DNA of 14,828 nt from Klebsiella pneumoniae (lineage in GTDB: Bacteria > Pseudomonadota > Gammaproteobacteria > Ga0077536). The DNA is taken from positions 1 to 14,828 of the forward strand of contig CAMCBY010000041.1 of assembly GCA_945873015.1 (NCBI GenBank). Direction: 5' to 3'. Below, piece by piece: positions 1 to 7,548 of the stretch. The number at the start of each line of letters is the position of its first letter. Position 1 is the stretch's first letter. Both the position numbers and the translations under genes were made by a program. The notes beneath the pieces are model-generated. The model did no database searches, was not told the DNA's origin, and saw nothing but the letters and a program-made list of their open reading frames with translations.

Positions 1-35
1 CGAAGTAGTCCCTCGGGTAGTTGACGCAAATTCAT
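1..35 (-). CDS. Start of an unidentified gene running off the left edge
   Basis: An ATG on the minus strand at 35-33 opens a frame that stays open to the edge and reads MNLRQLPEGLL, then part of an Arg codon. A GGA about seven bases upstream could serve as a ribosome binding site. The frame would be divergent from the PilZ gene, with about 150 bases between them, which is a normal spacing for divergent genes. Eleven full codons are too few to name a product. The call rests on protein-like composition and position, so it is tentative. Confidence 0.35.
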   Translation of the reverse strand, partial: MNLRQLPEGLL

Positions 36-185
36 GTTTTTCCGAATTTCGTGATTCCATTGGCGCGCCCACCGGTGGTAAGGTACCCAGTCACTTCGTG
101 AACGGCTTCAATGCCATAGCGCGCCCTGCGGCAGCGGCGACGCGAACCCGGTACCAATACGAATGCGAGCGGAACGAACGGCAGC

Positions 186-1265
186 GTGATAGACGAGCAA
201 GTAGAAGGACTGACCAGACCCGATGACTGGGGTCGCCGGCGCGGTAGCATCAGACATGAAGTCTCGTTGCCCGCCATCGTGTTCGACCGCAAGAACACCG
301 CCGTGGCCTGCACGATAGAAGACATCAGCAGCACGGGTATGGCGCTCAAGATCGATCTCAAGGCCCCCGAGCCCGGGCGCGAGGCGCTTGAGCAGGGCAC
401 CAGCGCGCGCCTCGAATTCTCTGTACGCCTGATCGACGGCTCAAGTCAGAAAGTCCAGGCACCGGTACAGATCATGTGGCGCACGCCGGTCGGTCTCGGG
501 CTGCGCTTCAAACGCCAGGATGACAACCTGCGTACTGCCCTGAAAGCCATCGCCCACGCCGCCGTCGAGGCACGCGTGCTCGAGCCTGTCGCGGGGCGCC
601 GCGGGCGTTCGGCCGAGCATCGCAAGATCATGCTTGCCTGCCGTAAGAGCGCCGAAAAACTGCTGCCCAATATCATCTGGACGCTGCGCACTGAGACCGG
701 CCGGCGCCTGCGTCACGAGGCCGATACCTCCACTCCCGCCCAGGCGCGCGACGCGCGCGCCGAAGCAGACCTGCTTGACGAGAAAGCGATTCCCATAGGC
801 CGCACTATTGAACGCCAGTTCCTGCAGGCCTTCGCAGTCGTGAGCGATCTCGACCAGACCCAGGAACTGACCGTGTCGCCCATGTTGATGCGACGCGGAC
901 AAGGCACCGCCGGCCCGCACATCGACATGGTTGGCGACGAAGAGGTCGAACAGGATTCGACCATCATCGCCATCGGCCACGCCGCCGCCGAAAAATTCAA
1001 GCTCAAACTCTTTCAACTCAACGTGCGTCTCGCCAATGTGCTCGGGCACCCGCTCGATCCGCTGGAAAATCCGCTGCAACCCGCGACTGCCTGCCGCATT
1101 CTGTGGCAGGCGACAGTCGAATACTGCGACTCGCCGCGGGTGCGCCGCTGTCTGCACGATGCCATTCGCCTGCGCGTGGTGCCGCTGCTCGGCGAACTCT
1201 ATGACGCGATAGATAAAACCCTCGACGACGAACGCGTGCCGCGCGCTTTCGACCGCATCGACTGA
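186..1265 (+). CDS. PilZ domain protein with a DUF1631-like C-terminal region
   Basis: This is a 359-residue cytoplasmic protein with no signal peptide or membrane segment. Residues about 17-112 form a PilZ domain. The two c-di-GMP contact motifs are visible: RxxxR at R19-R23 and DxSxxG at D46-G51, followed by beta-strand-rich sequence. PilZ domains bind cyclic di-GMP, so it is probably a c-di-GMP receptor. Residues about 145-350 resemble the N-terminal part of DUF1631 proteins: an acidic VGDEEVEQD segment, a helix with FKLKLFQLNVRL, then PLENPLQPATACRILWQA. DUF1631 proteins as I know them are several hundred residues longer, so this is a short version. The start is a GTG with only a weak purine stretch upstream. 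An 8-codon frame (ATG 163) ends in a TGA overlapping it. It ends at a normal TGA followed by an intrinsic terminator. Its target is unknown. Confidence 0.85.
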   Translation: MIDEQVEGLTRPDDWGRRRGSIRHEVSLPAIVFDRKNTAVACTIEDISSTGMALKIDLKAPEPGREALEQGTSARLEFSVRLIDGSSQKVQAPVQIMWRTPVGLGLRFKRQDDNLRTALKAIAHAAVEARVLEPVAGRRGRSAEHRKIMLACRKSAEKLLPNIIWTLRTETGRRLRHEADTSTPAQARDARAEADLLDEKAIPIGRTIERQFLQAFAVVSDLDQTQELTVSPMLMRRGQGTAGPHIDMVGDEEVEQDSTIIAIGHAAAEKFKLKLFQLNVRLANVLGHPLDPLENPLQPATACRILWQATVEYCDSPRVRRCLHDAIRLRVVPLLGELYDAIDKTLDDERVPRAFDRID

Positions 1266-1334
1266 ATCCCGCCCTGAGCTTCCGCACGCCGCGGTCGCTG
1301 CCAAGTGGTGCGGCGGCAGGGTATATTGCCGGCG

Positions 1335-1354
1335 CCGCGCATCGCGCGGTTTTT
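1335..1354 (+). terminator. Intrinsic terminator after the PilZ/DUF1631 gene
   Basis: CCGCGC (1335-1340) and GCGCGG (1344-1349) form an all-GC 6-bp stem with loop ATC, followed directly by five T (1350-1354). This is the classical factor-independent form. It lies about 70 bases after the TGA of the PilZ gene and 31 bases before the gloA ATG. Confidence 0.7.
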
Positions 1355-1374
1355 AACGCCTCATTCAGTTCAAC

Positions 1375-1378
1375 GGAG
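1375..1378 (+). promoter_or_regulatory. Ribosome binding site fixing the gloA start
   Basis: GGAG seven bases before ATG 1386 is the only good Shine-Dalgarno match near the 5' end of this frame. It selects this ATG over in-frame GTG codons further upstream, which would run through the terminator. Confidence 0.7.
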
Positions 1379-1385
1379 TATCGCG

Positions 1386-1892
1386 ATGGCCAGCGCCTCA
1401 CCCACCGCCGGATTTGTCATGAACCAGACCATGCTGCGGGTCCGCGACCCGAAAGTATCGGTCGCCTTCTATCAGGACGTGCTGGGCATGACCCTGCTCG
1501 ACCGTTACGACTTTCCCGACATGCAGTTCACGCTCTATTTCGTCGGCTATCTGGCCGCCGGTGAAACCATCCCCAGCGACGCCGCGGAGCGCGCCAAATG
1601 GGTGTTCGGACGCCCGGCACTGGTCGAACTGACGCATAACTGGGGCAGCGAAAGCGACGCCAACTTCGCCGGCTATCACAATGGCAACAGCGACCCGCGC
1701 GGCTTTGGCCACATCGGCGTATCGGTGCCCGACGTCTACGCCGCCTGCGCGCGGTTCGAACAACTCGGCGTGGAATTCGTGAAACGCCCCGACGACGGCA
1801 AGATGAAAGGCCTGGCCTTCATCAAAGACCCGGACGGCTATTGGATAGAAATCCTGAGCCCGCACGGGCTGAGCGCCATCGTCGCGTCGTGA
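1386..1892 (+). CDS. gloA: Glyoxalase I (lactoylglutathione lyase), Zn type
   Basis: This is a 168-residue cytoplasmic enzyme converting the hemithioacetal of methylglyoxal and glutathione to S-lactoylglutathione. Two beta-alpha-beta-beta-beta modules of the vicinal oxygen chelate fold are visible. The four expected metal ligands are Q14 (in NQTMLRV), E81 (in VELTHNWG), H109 (in GFGHIGV) and E155 (in YWIEIL). Gln as first ligand and the long insertion loops (residues about 52-76 and 85-105) match the Zn-type class found in eukaryotes and pseudomonads. The E. coli Ni-type enzyme is about 135 residues and has His at that position. It stands alone between a terminator and a convergent operon. 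A glutathione S-transferase lies 5 kb away, so the cell evidently uses glutathione. Confidence 0.95.
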   Translation: MASASPTAGFVMNQTMLRVRDPKVSVAFYQDVLGMTLLDRYDFPDMQFTLYFVGYLAAGETIPSDAAERAKWVFGRPALVELTHNWGSESDANFAGYHNGNSDPRGFGHIGVSVPDVYAACARFEQLGVEFVKRPDDGKMKGLAFIKDPDGYWIEILSPHGLSAIVAS

Positions 1893-1899
1893 GTTGACA

Positions 1900-1931
1900 C
1901 ACGAGGCTGGCCACCGCAGGCCAGCCTCGTG
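1900..1931. terminator. Strong hairpin between convergent gloA and the dehydrogenase operon
   Basis: CACGAGGCTGGCC (1900-1912) and GGCCAGCCTCGTG (1919-1931) form a perfect 13-bp inverted repeat around the 6-base loop ACCGCA. It fills the 44-base gap between two converging stop codons, so it probably ends both transcripts. There is no T run on either strand, so it could also act mainly as a 3'-end protecting structure. Confidence 0.7.
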
Positions 1932-1936
1932 CTGCA

Positions 1937-2716
1937 TCAGGCATTACGAATGGTCATGCCACCATCGACGGCCAGATGCTGGCCGGTGATGTACTGCGCG
2001 GCCGGCAGCACGAAATTCAAGGTCGCCTGCGCGACTTCCTCGGGCTCTGCATAACGACGCAACGCCACCCGCCGGCGCGCGAACTCTGCCTTCGCTTCTT
2101 CCGGAATGCCCGCCGTCATGCCGGTGCGTATCGGCCCCGGGCAAATACAATTGACGGTAATGCCACGCGTCGCAAGTTCCACCGCCAGCGAGCGCGTGAG
2201 ACCGATGACACCGGTCTTGCCGGCGGTATAAGGGCTGAAGCCTCGGGTTGCACCCAGCGCCTCGGTTGAAGCGATGTTGACGATACGGCCGGCACCGCCT
2301 TTCAGCAGATGCGGCAGGCAGGTGCGAATCAGCATCACCTGCGACTTCAGCAACACGTCGAGCGTGCGGTCCCACACCTGTTCGTAATCGGGCGCTTCCA
2401 GCGGCAGGTCGCGCGAAATGCCAGCGTTGTTGACCAGAATATCGAGCGCCCCCCACCTGGCGACGATAGCGGCCACCACGCGCTCGCGATCGGTGTTCGA
2501 ACTGACGTCCAGTGTCCAGCCTTCGGCGCTGCCGCCGGCACCTTTGATCTCATCGACCACCCGCTGCACTTTGGCGGCATCGAGGTCGGTGACCGCGACG
2601 TGCGCCCCCTCGTCAGCAAACAGGTGAGCAGTGGCGCGGCCCATACCGCTGGCGGCGCCGGTGACCAGCGCCACCTTGCCGGCGATGCTGCGGCTCAATG
2701 TACTCAGACGTGTCAT
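1937..2716 (-). CDS. Short-chain dehydrogenase/reductase (FabG-like)
   Basis: This is a 259-residue classical SDR. It carries the Rossmann glycine motif TGAASGMG (19-26), NNAG (96-99), the catalytic S150, Y163 and K167 in the usual spacing, and the PGPIRT segment after beta-6. An acidic D44 at the end of beta-2 favours NAD(H) over NADP(H). It oxidises or reduces an alcohol/ketone, possibly a 3-hydroxyacyl or 3-oxoacyl thioester, but the sequence does not fix the substrate. Its ATG overlaps the TGA of the acyl-CoA synthetase gene upstream (ATGA, 2716-2713), so the two are almost certainly translationally coupled. It is the last gene of the operon and ends at the 13-bp hairpin. Confidence 0.92.
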   Translation of the reverse strand: MTRLSTLSRSIAGKVALVTGAASGMGRATAHLFADEGAHVAVTDLDAAKVQRVVDEIKGAGGSAEGWTLDVSSNTDRERVVAAIVARWGALDILVNNAGISRDLPLEAPDYEQVWDRTLDVLLKSQVMLIRTCLPHLLKGGAGRIVNIASTEALGATRGFSPYTAGKTGVIGLTRSLAVELATRGITVNCICPGPIRTGMTAGIPEEAKAEFARRRVALRRYAEPEEVAQATLNFVLPAAQYITGQHLAVDGGMTIRNA

Positions 2717-4317
2717 GCGTGTTTCTCCCCTGCTTTGTTAATCATGTCTTGCGCGAGCACGCGCAGCCGGCTTTTTTGAATTTTGGTGCCATTGGCGCTC
2801 AAGGTGGTCGGGAACGCATCAAGGGTGAAAACCCGTTTCGGTACTTTGTAATTGGCCAACCGTGCGCGGCAGAAATCGATCACGGCCTCGGCATCGACAC
2901 TCGAGCCCGCCGCCAATACGAACGCGACCGGCGCCGGCGCGCCTTCGATCTCTATCGCCACCACCTGACTGCTGTGTACCGCCGGGTGTTCATCCAGCAC
3001 TGCTTCGATTTCAAGCGGGCTGGTCAAAAAACCCGCCAGCCGCATCACATCGCCCATACGCGCGACGTAACAGAAGCGGCCGTCTGCCTCGAGATAGGCA
3101 AGATCGCCTGTGCGCAGGAAACCATCGCTGGTGATGGCCGCGGCGGTCGCATCGGCATCACCGAAGTATTCGTGCAAGAGACTCGGGCCGCTGATCTCGA
3201 GCTCACCGGCCACTCCGACATCGAGTAAAGCGCCGCTGTCGGGGTCGCGCACGCGCACCTTAGCCTGCGGTGCGACCGGACGGCCACCGCCTTTGCGGCG
3301 TTCGCTGGCAGGCAGTTCGATGGGCTGTAACGCATAAAATGCATGGCACTCACTCATGCCATACAGACCACGCAGCGTCACGCCCCGCGCCGCTGCCCGT
3401 TCAACGATGTCTTCGAGGGCGGGATTGAACAGGGCGTAGCCGAAATGCGCGAGACTCGGAAAAGCTGTCTGATCGGATACCTCAGCGAGCATACGATCCA
3501 TCATGTCATCGACGCCGTTCATGTGAGTGATGCCGAGTTCACGAATGAGACGCGCTGAGCGTGCTGCATCGAACACCGGCATCATCACCATCGGAGCACG
3601 CGCGACCAGTGCTGCCAGCGCCTGCGTGTAACCAAACACGCCACACAAAGGCAGCGCCTGCAAAACCTTGGCGCCCTCGTGCGTCATGCCCAGCGCGCGC
3701 GCAACGTCGGAGGCATGATGCGCCACGGTGCCCTGCACATGACAGACAAATTTCGGTGCCTTGGTGGTGCCCGAGGTGGTGAAGATCACGCAGCGATGGT
3801 CCGCCCCGCCGGTGGCCGGAATCGACGCGCCGGCGCGACACAAGTCAGCGTAGTGACTGACGGGCACGCCAGGCACGATAGTTTCATGCGGGTGGGCGGC
3901 GCCTTCGTTGTAGACGACGACATGCTGCAAGCCCGCCAGCGCTGCCGGCTCGATGGCGCGCAGAATGCCGATGAAGTCGATGTCTTTGAAATCCGGCCAC
4001 AACACCAGCATGCGGCAACCGGCGCGCGCGACGATATCGGCCACTTCATGGGCGCGAAAACGCGTATTGACCGACACCAGGATCGCGCCGAGCCGCGCAC
4101 AGGCAAACATCAGACACAGCCATGCAGGAATATTCGGCAACCACACTGCGATGCGATCACCCTCACGCAAGCCCCGTGCATGAAGACCGGCGGCGACACG
4201 CTCGGCTTCAAGCGCAAGCTCACCATAAGTGACCGCCTTACCGTCGTAATAAAGCGCGATATGGTCGGCGGGCGCGGCGCGCAGCAGCGCGTCGAGGTCG
4301 GCGGGTGGCTGGCTCAT
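2713..4317 (-). CDS. Acyl-CoA synthetase / AMP-dependent ligase
   Basis: This 534-residue member of the adenylate-forming ANL family has the usual family length. It activates a carboxylic acid with ATP to an acyl-adenylate and then to a CoA thioester. The phosphate-binding loop is FTTSGTTKAPK (179-189), with Lys where Gly is common. Further motifs are YGMSE (319-323), TGD (403-405), the hinge region RMGDVMRLAGF (420-430) and the catalytic Lys K512 in NGTKIQKSRLR. All key residues are present. The acid-binding pocket cannot be read by eye, so the substrate (fatty, aryl or other) is open. There is no signal peptide. The start ATG overlaps the TGA of the DUF938 gene (ATGA at 4317-4314) and its own TGA overlaps the dehydrogenase start, so it is the middle gene of a tightly coupled operon. 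Confidence 0.93.
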   Translation of the reverse strand: MSQPPADLDALLRAAPADHIALYYDGKAVTYGELALEAERVAAGLHARGLREGDRIAVWLPNIPAWLCLMFACARLGAILVSVNTRFRAHEVADIVARAGCRMLVLWPDFKDIDFIGILRAIEPAALAGLQHVVVYNEGAAHPHETIVPGVPVSHYADLCRAGASIPATGGADHRCVIFTTSGTTKAPKFVCHVQGTVAHHASDVARALGMTHEGAKVLQALPLCGVFGYTQALAALVARAPMVMMPVFDAARSARLIRELGITHMNGVDDMMDRMLAEVSDQTAFPSLAHFGYALFNPALEDIVERAAARGVTLRGLYGMSECHAFYALQPIELPASERRKGGGRPVAPQAKVRVRDPDSGALLDVGVAGELEISGPSLLHEYFGDADATAAAITSDGFLRTGDLAYLEADGRFCYVARMGDVMRLAGFLTSPLEIEAVLDEHPAVHSSQVVAIEIEGAPAPVAFVLAAGSSVDAEAVIDFCRARLANYKVPKRVFTLDAFPTTLSANGTKIQKSRLRVLAQDMINKAGEKHA

Positions 4318-4949
4318 GTGACGGGGGCCTGACTATCTGCGTTAGGAGTGCGGCTTGCGGCGGCGCGCCACACCAGCAATTGATTGTTGGCGGGCATGAC
4401 GTGATCCTCGCATAGCCGCAGTCCGTGGCGCGCCGCCAGTTGTTCGAGATGTTCGCGGTCACGCAAACCGAAGTCCGCATGCAGCGAGCGCGCCCAGGCG
4501 TCGAGCTGCTGATTGCCTTCACTGGTAAAACGGCCGTCGCGGTTGAACGGTCCGTAGAGCAGGAACACGCCTTGCGCGGCGAGGCGTGTGCCGACGCCGC
4601 GAAACAGTGCTTCCAGCGCCGGCGAACTCATGCACTGCACGACATTGGCAGCAAACACCGCATCCAGCGTCGCGAGCGGCCACGGCTCGTGCAACACGTT
4701 CAACTCCAATGCCGGCAGAAGATTGGCGAGCCGCGCATCGGCGAGGGTCGACTTCAGACCCGCCAGATGATCGGCCTGCTCGCTCGGCTGCCAGCGCAGG
4801 TGCGGCAGTTGCGCGGCGAGGTATACCGCGTGTTGACCACTGCCCGCACCGATTTCGAGCACATCGCGACTGCCTAGCAGATAACGCTCGATGGTCGCGA
4901 GAATCGGCACCTTGTTGCGTTCAGCGGCGGGATTGAAGGGTTTGTTCAT
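4314..4949 (-). CDS. DUF938 / METTL26-like SAM-dependent methyltransferase
   Basis: This is a 211-residue class I methyltransferase-fold protein of the DUF938 family. The SAM-binding motif is VLEIGAGSGQHAVYLA (30-45). Family signatures follow: LRWQPSEQ (51-58), LYGPFNRDGRFTSEGN (131-146) and MPANNQLLVW (185-194). No substrate is established for the bacterial family to my knowledge. It is the first gene of the operon and overlaps the acyl-CoA synthetase by ATGA. The 123 bases up to the divergent ABC gene show no convincing promoter. The best -10-like box, TAAAAT at 4955-4960 on this strand, lies so close to the ATG that a transcript from it would be almost leaderless. The Shine-Dalgarno is weak. 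Confidence 0.88.
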   Translation of the reverse strand: MNKPFNPAAERNKVPILATIERYLLGSRDVLEIGAGSGQHAVYLAAQLPHLRWQPSEQADHLAGLKSTLADARLANLLPALELNVLHEPWPLATLDAVFAANVVQCMSSPALEALFRGVGTRLAAQGVFLLYGPFNRDGRFTSEGNQQLDAWARSLHADFGLRDREHLEQLAARHGLRLCEDHVMPANNQLLVWRAAASRTPNADSQAPVT

Positions 4950-5072
4950 GGTGTGATTTTATCCAGCGCGACGATGCCCGCCACCGCCAGAAAGATAGCT
5001 CGCGCCGGGCCCGCGCAGGCACTGTGTTATCGTCACGCGCCCACACTGAGCGCGCCCGCCATCCGTACCGAC

Positions 5073-6878
5073 ATGAAAGCACTCGAACCGCCTGCCGCTG
5101 CCAAGCCCCGTTCCCGTTTCAGCGGCCTGCGTGGACTGCGACCTTTCCTTGTTCCCTACCGCGGCGTGATCGCCTGCGCGCTGCTGGCCTTGGTCGCTGC
5201 AGCGCTCTCGACCCTGGCCATGCCGGTCGCAGTGCGATACGTCGTCGACAGTGGTCTCAACGCCGCCCACAGCGCCTCGGTCAATCGTTATTTCTTGGGT
5301 TTGTTCGCGCTGGCGGTGGCGACCGCCTGCTTTGCGGCCTTGCGTTTTTATCTGGTGTCATGGCTAGGCGAGCGGGTGGTGGCCGACCTGCGCAGTGCGG
5401 TGTTTCGTCATGTGCTGAGCTTGAGCCCGAGTTTTTTTGAAGTGACCAAGAGTGGCGAACTGCTGTCGCGTCTGACCACCGACACGACCTTGATCCAGAA
5501 TGTCGTCGGCAGCAGCCTTTCGATTGCGCTGCGCAGTTCACTCACCTTGTTTGGCGCGGTGGTGATGCTGACCGTCACCAGTCCGCGCCTGACCGGCATC
5601 ATCGTGCTCGTGATCCCGCTGGTGGTGGTGCCGATCATTCTTGCCGGTCGTCGCGTCCGCGCGCTGTCGCGCGCCAGCCAGGACCGCCTGGCCGATACTT
5701 CGGCGCTGGCCGGCGAAGTGTTGAACGCGATGCCCCTGGTGCAGGCTTACACCCTCGAAGATCTGCACGGTGCACGTTATGACGCGACCGTCGAAGGCGC
5801 CTTTGGCGCTGCACGCCGCCGTATTCGGCAACGCGCGCTACTCACCGCCTACGCCATCACCATTGTCTTCGGCGCGCTGGTGCTGGTGTTGTGGATAGGT
5901 GCGCAAGATGTCGTCAGCGGCCGCATGAGTGGCGGCCAACTCGGCCAGTTTCTGCTTTATGCGGTATTCGCCGGCGGCTCGACCGCCGGACTGTCGGAGA
6001 TCTTCGGCGCCCTGCAGCAGGCCGGCGGAGCCACCGAGAGACTGGTCGAACTGCTGGCGGTGAAGCCCGACCACATACTACCGGCCGTGCCCGACACCCT
6101 GCCACACCCCTCGCGCGGTGAACTGCGCTTCGAGAATGTGACTTTCAATTATCCGTCGCGGCCCGAGTCGGCGGCCTTGAGCAACTTTTCACTCGAACTG
6201 CGACGCGGCGAAACCATCGCGCTGGTCGGCCCGTCCGGCGCCGGCAAAAGCAGTGTGCTGGCGTTGGCGCTGGCGTTCTATCGCCCGCAGCAAGGCCGCA
6301 TCCTGGTCGATGGTGTTGATATCGCACGGGTCGATGCGCGCGAACTGCGACGCCGTATCGCCGTGGTCGCGCAAGACACCGTGCTGTTCGCCGACACCAT
6401 CATGGAAAACATTCGTTACGGACGCCCCGGTGCCAGCGACGACGACGTGCGTGCCGCCGCCCGCGCCGCCGCTGCCGCGGACTTCATCGAACGTCTGCCC
6501 GATGGTTACCAGACCGAGGTCGGTGAACACGGCGTGCGTCTGTCCGGCGGCCAGCAGCAACGCATTTCCATCGCCCGCGCGGTCCTCAAACAACCCGCCA
6601 TCCTGCTACTGGACGAAGCCACCAGCGCGCTCGATGCCGAGTCGGAATTACTGGTTCAAGACGCCCTCAAGGCCTTGATGAAAGATCGCGCCACGCTGGT
6701 CATCGCCCATCGCCTCGCCACAGTGCGCAGCGCCGACCGTATTGTGGTGCTCGAGGCCGGTCGCATCGTCGCCAGTGGCACTCACGCTGACCTGAGCGAG
6801 GCCGGCGGCCTGTATGCACGACTCGCAGAATTGCAGTTCAACGACGGTGCGGGCGGCGAGCGTCTCACGCTCGCCTGA
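5073..6878 (+). CDS. ABC exporter, fused permease/ATPase (MsbA-related)
   Basis: This 601-residue inner-membrane half-transporter probably works as a homodimer. Residues about 30-310 hold six transmembrane helices, followed by the nucleotide-binding domain (about 348-585). It has Walker A GPSGAGKS (386-393), Q-loop Q434, signature LSGGQ (490-494), Walker B LLLDEA with catalytic E515, D-loop SALD and H-loop H546, so it should be active. The stretch FYLVSWLGERVVADLR and the TTDTTLIQ...GSS segment are typical of the MsbA-related subgroup common in Proteobacteria. The exported substrate is unknown; lipids or drugs are family possibilities. The ATG at 5073 is chosen because the N terminus then matches the subgroup. 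A GTG at 4953 would nearly abut the divergent methyltransferase start and adds low-complexity residues. No clear Shine-Dalgarno is seen. A GST gene follows after 34 bases, probably in the same transcript. Confidence 0.93.
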   Translation: MKALEPPAAAKPRSRFSGLRGLRPFLVPYRGVIACALLALVAAALSTLAMPVAVRYVVDSGLNAAHSASVNRYFLGLFALAVATACFAALRFYLVSWLGERVVADLRSAVFRHVLSLSPSFFEVTKSGELLSRLTTDTTLIQNVVGSSLSIALRSSLTLFGAVVMLTVTSPRLTGIIVLVIPLVVVPIILAGRRVRALSRASQDRLADTSALAGEVLNAMPLVQAYTLEDLHGARYDATVEGAFGAARRRIRQRALLTAYAITIVFGALVLVLWIGAQDVVSGRMSGGQLGQFLLYAVFAGGSTAGLSEIFGALQQAGGATERLVELLAVKPDHILPAVPDTLPHPSRGELRFENVTFNYPSRPESAALSNFSLELRRGETIALVGPSGAGKSSVLALALAFYRPQQGRILVDGVDIARVDARELRRRIAVVAQDTVLFADTIMENIRYGRPGASDDDVRAAARAAAAADFIERLPDGYQTEVGEHGVRLSGGQQQRISIARAVLKQPAILLLDEATSALDAESELLVQDALKALMKDRATLVIAHRLATVRSADRIVVLEAGRIVASGTHADLSEAGGLYARLAELQFNDGAGGERLTLA

Positions 6879-6898
6879 CGACCGTCCCTCATACCCAC

Positions 6899-6903
6899 AG
6901 GAG
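6899..6903 (+). promoter_or_regulatory. Ribosome binding site of the GST gene
   Basis: AGGAG, nine bases before ATG 6913, decides this start. Earlier in-frame starts would lie inside the ABC transporter gene. Confidence 0.75.
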
Positions 6904-6912
6904 CCCATCACC

Positions 6913-7548
6913 ATGAAGCTGTATGACTGTGCCATGGCACCCAATCCGCGCCGCGCGCGCATCTTCCTGGCCGAGAAAGGTATCGAACTGCCGACCATCG
7001 AGGTCAATATTGTCGATGGCGAGAACCTCTCGCCGGCTTTCCTGGCCATCAACCCGCGCGGGCTGTTGCCGACCCTCGAACTCGATGACGGCACACGCAT
7101 CGACGAGGTCATGGCTATCTGCCGTTATTTCGAATCCATTCAAGCGCAACCCGCGCTGCTCGGGCGCAACGCCCGCGAGAAAGCCATCGTCGAATCACGC
7201 CAGCGCAAGATGGAATTCGACGGCATGATTGGCGGTTCAGAAGTCTTCCGTAATCAGCACGAAAAATTTGCCCAGCGCTCGATTCCGGGCGGCGGCGCCG
7301 ATCCCATTCCGGCGATTCCGGCGCTGGTCGAACGCGGCTCACAATCGATTGCGCGCTTTTTCAAATGGCTGGAAATTTATCTGACCGAGAGCGAATACGT
7401 GGCCGGCGATGTCTACACCATGGCCGATATCACCGCCCTGTGCGCCATCGATTTTGTGGCGTGGGTCAAATTCCCCATCCCGCCGGAAAACACCCGCACC
7501 CTCGCCTGGTACGCCAAGGTCGCGGCGCGGCCGAGCGCACAGGCTTAA
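6913..7548 (+). CDS. Glutathione S-transferase family protein
   Basis: This 211-residue cytosolic protein has a thioredoxin-like N-terminal domain (1-75) and an all-helical C-terminal domain (about 85-205). The cis-proline is P53 in LLPTL, and the N-capping box of the helical domain is TMADITA with D172. The usual glutathione-contacting ES pair is EV here (E65-V66), and APNPRR (9-14) has no Ser, Cys or Tyr at the usual catalytic place. A subgroup of proteobacterial GSTs with EVVAICRYFE shares this, so it is probably normal for the clade. It may conjugate glutathione to electrophiles or only bind ligands. It follows the ABC exporter by 34 bases, which fits a conjugate-and-export pair, but that is inference. 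Its TAA overlaps the convergent M48 stop by 4 bases. Confidence 0.92.
   Translation: MKLYDCAMAPNPRRARIFLAEKGIELPTIEVNIVDGENLSPAFLAINPRGLLPTLELDDGTRIDEVMAICRYFESIQAQPALLGRNAREKAIVESRQRKMEFDGMIGGSEVFRNQHEKFAQRSIPGGGADPIPAIPALVERGSQSIARFFKWLEIYLTESEYVAGDVYTMADITALCAIDFVAWVKFPIPPENTRTLAWYAKVAARPSAQA

Noticed and set aside
21..49. TTGACG as a -35 box for the PilZ gene
   Set aside because: No acceptable -10 box occurs at 16-18 bases, and the site lies within the start of the left-edge gene.
62..78. Palindromes GGCGCGCC and CCACCGGTGG in the left intergenic region
   Set aside because: Short GC palindromes are frequent in GC-rich DNA, and no promoter elements could be placed around them.
32..400. 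Minus-strand frame of 122 codons whose TGA overlaps the ATG of the left-edge gene (ATGA)
   Set aside because: Most of it is antisense to the PilZ domain and the rest is low-information sequence, so the overlap is probably chance.
441..1304. Long antisense open frame of 287 codons opposite the PilZ/DUF1631 gene
   Set aside because: The plus-strand protein has clear PilZ motifs. The antisense frame has no recognisable domain and arises from GC-rich codon bias.
4953..5072. GTG-initiated extension of the ABC transporter by 40 residues
   Set aside because: It would leave only three bases to the divergent methyltransferase start, adds residues not typical for the family and has no ribosome binding site.
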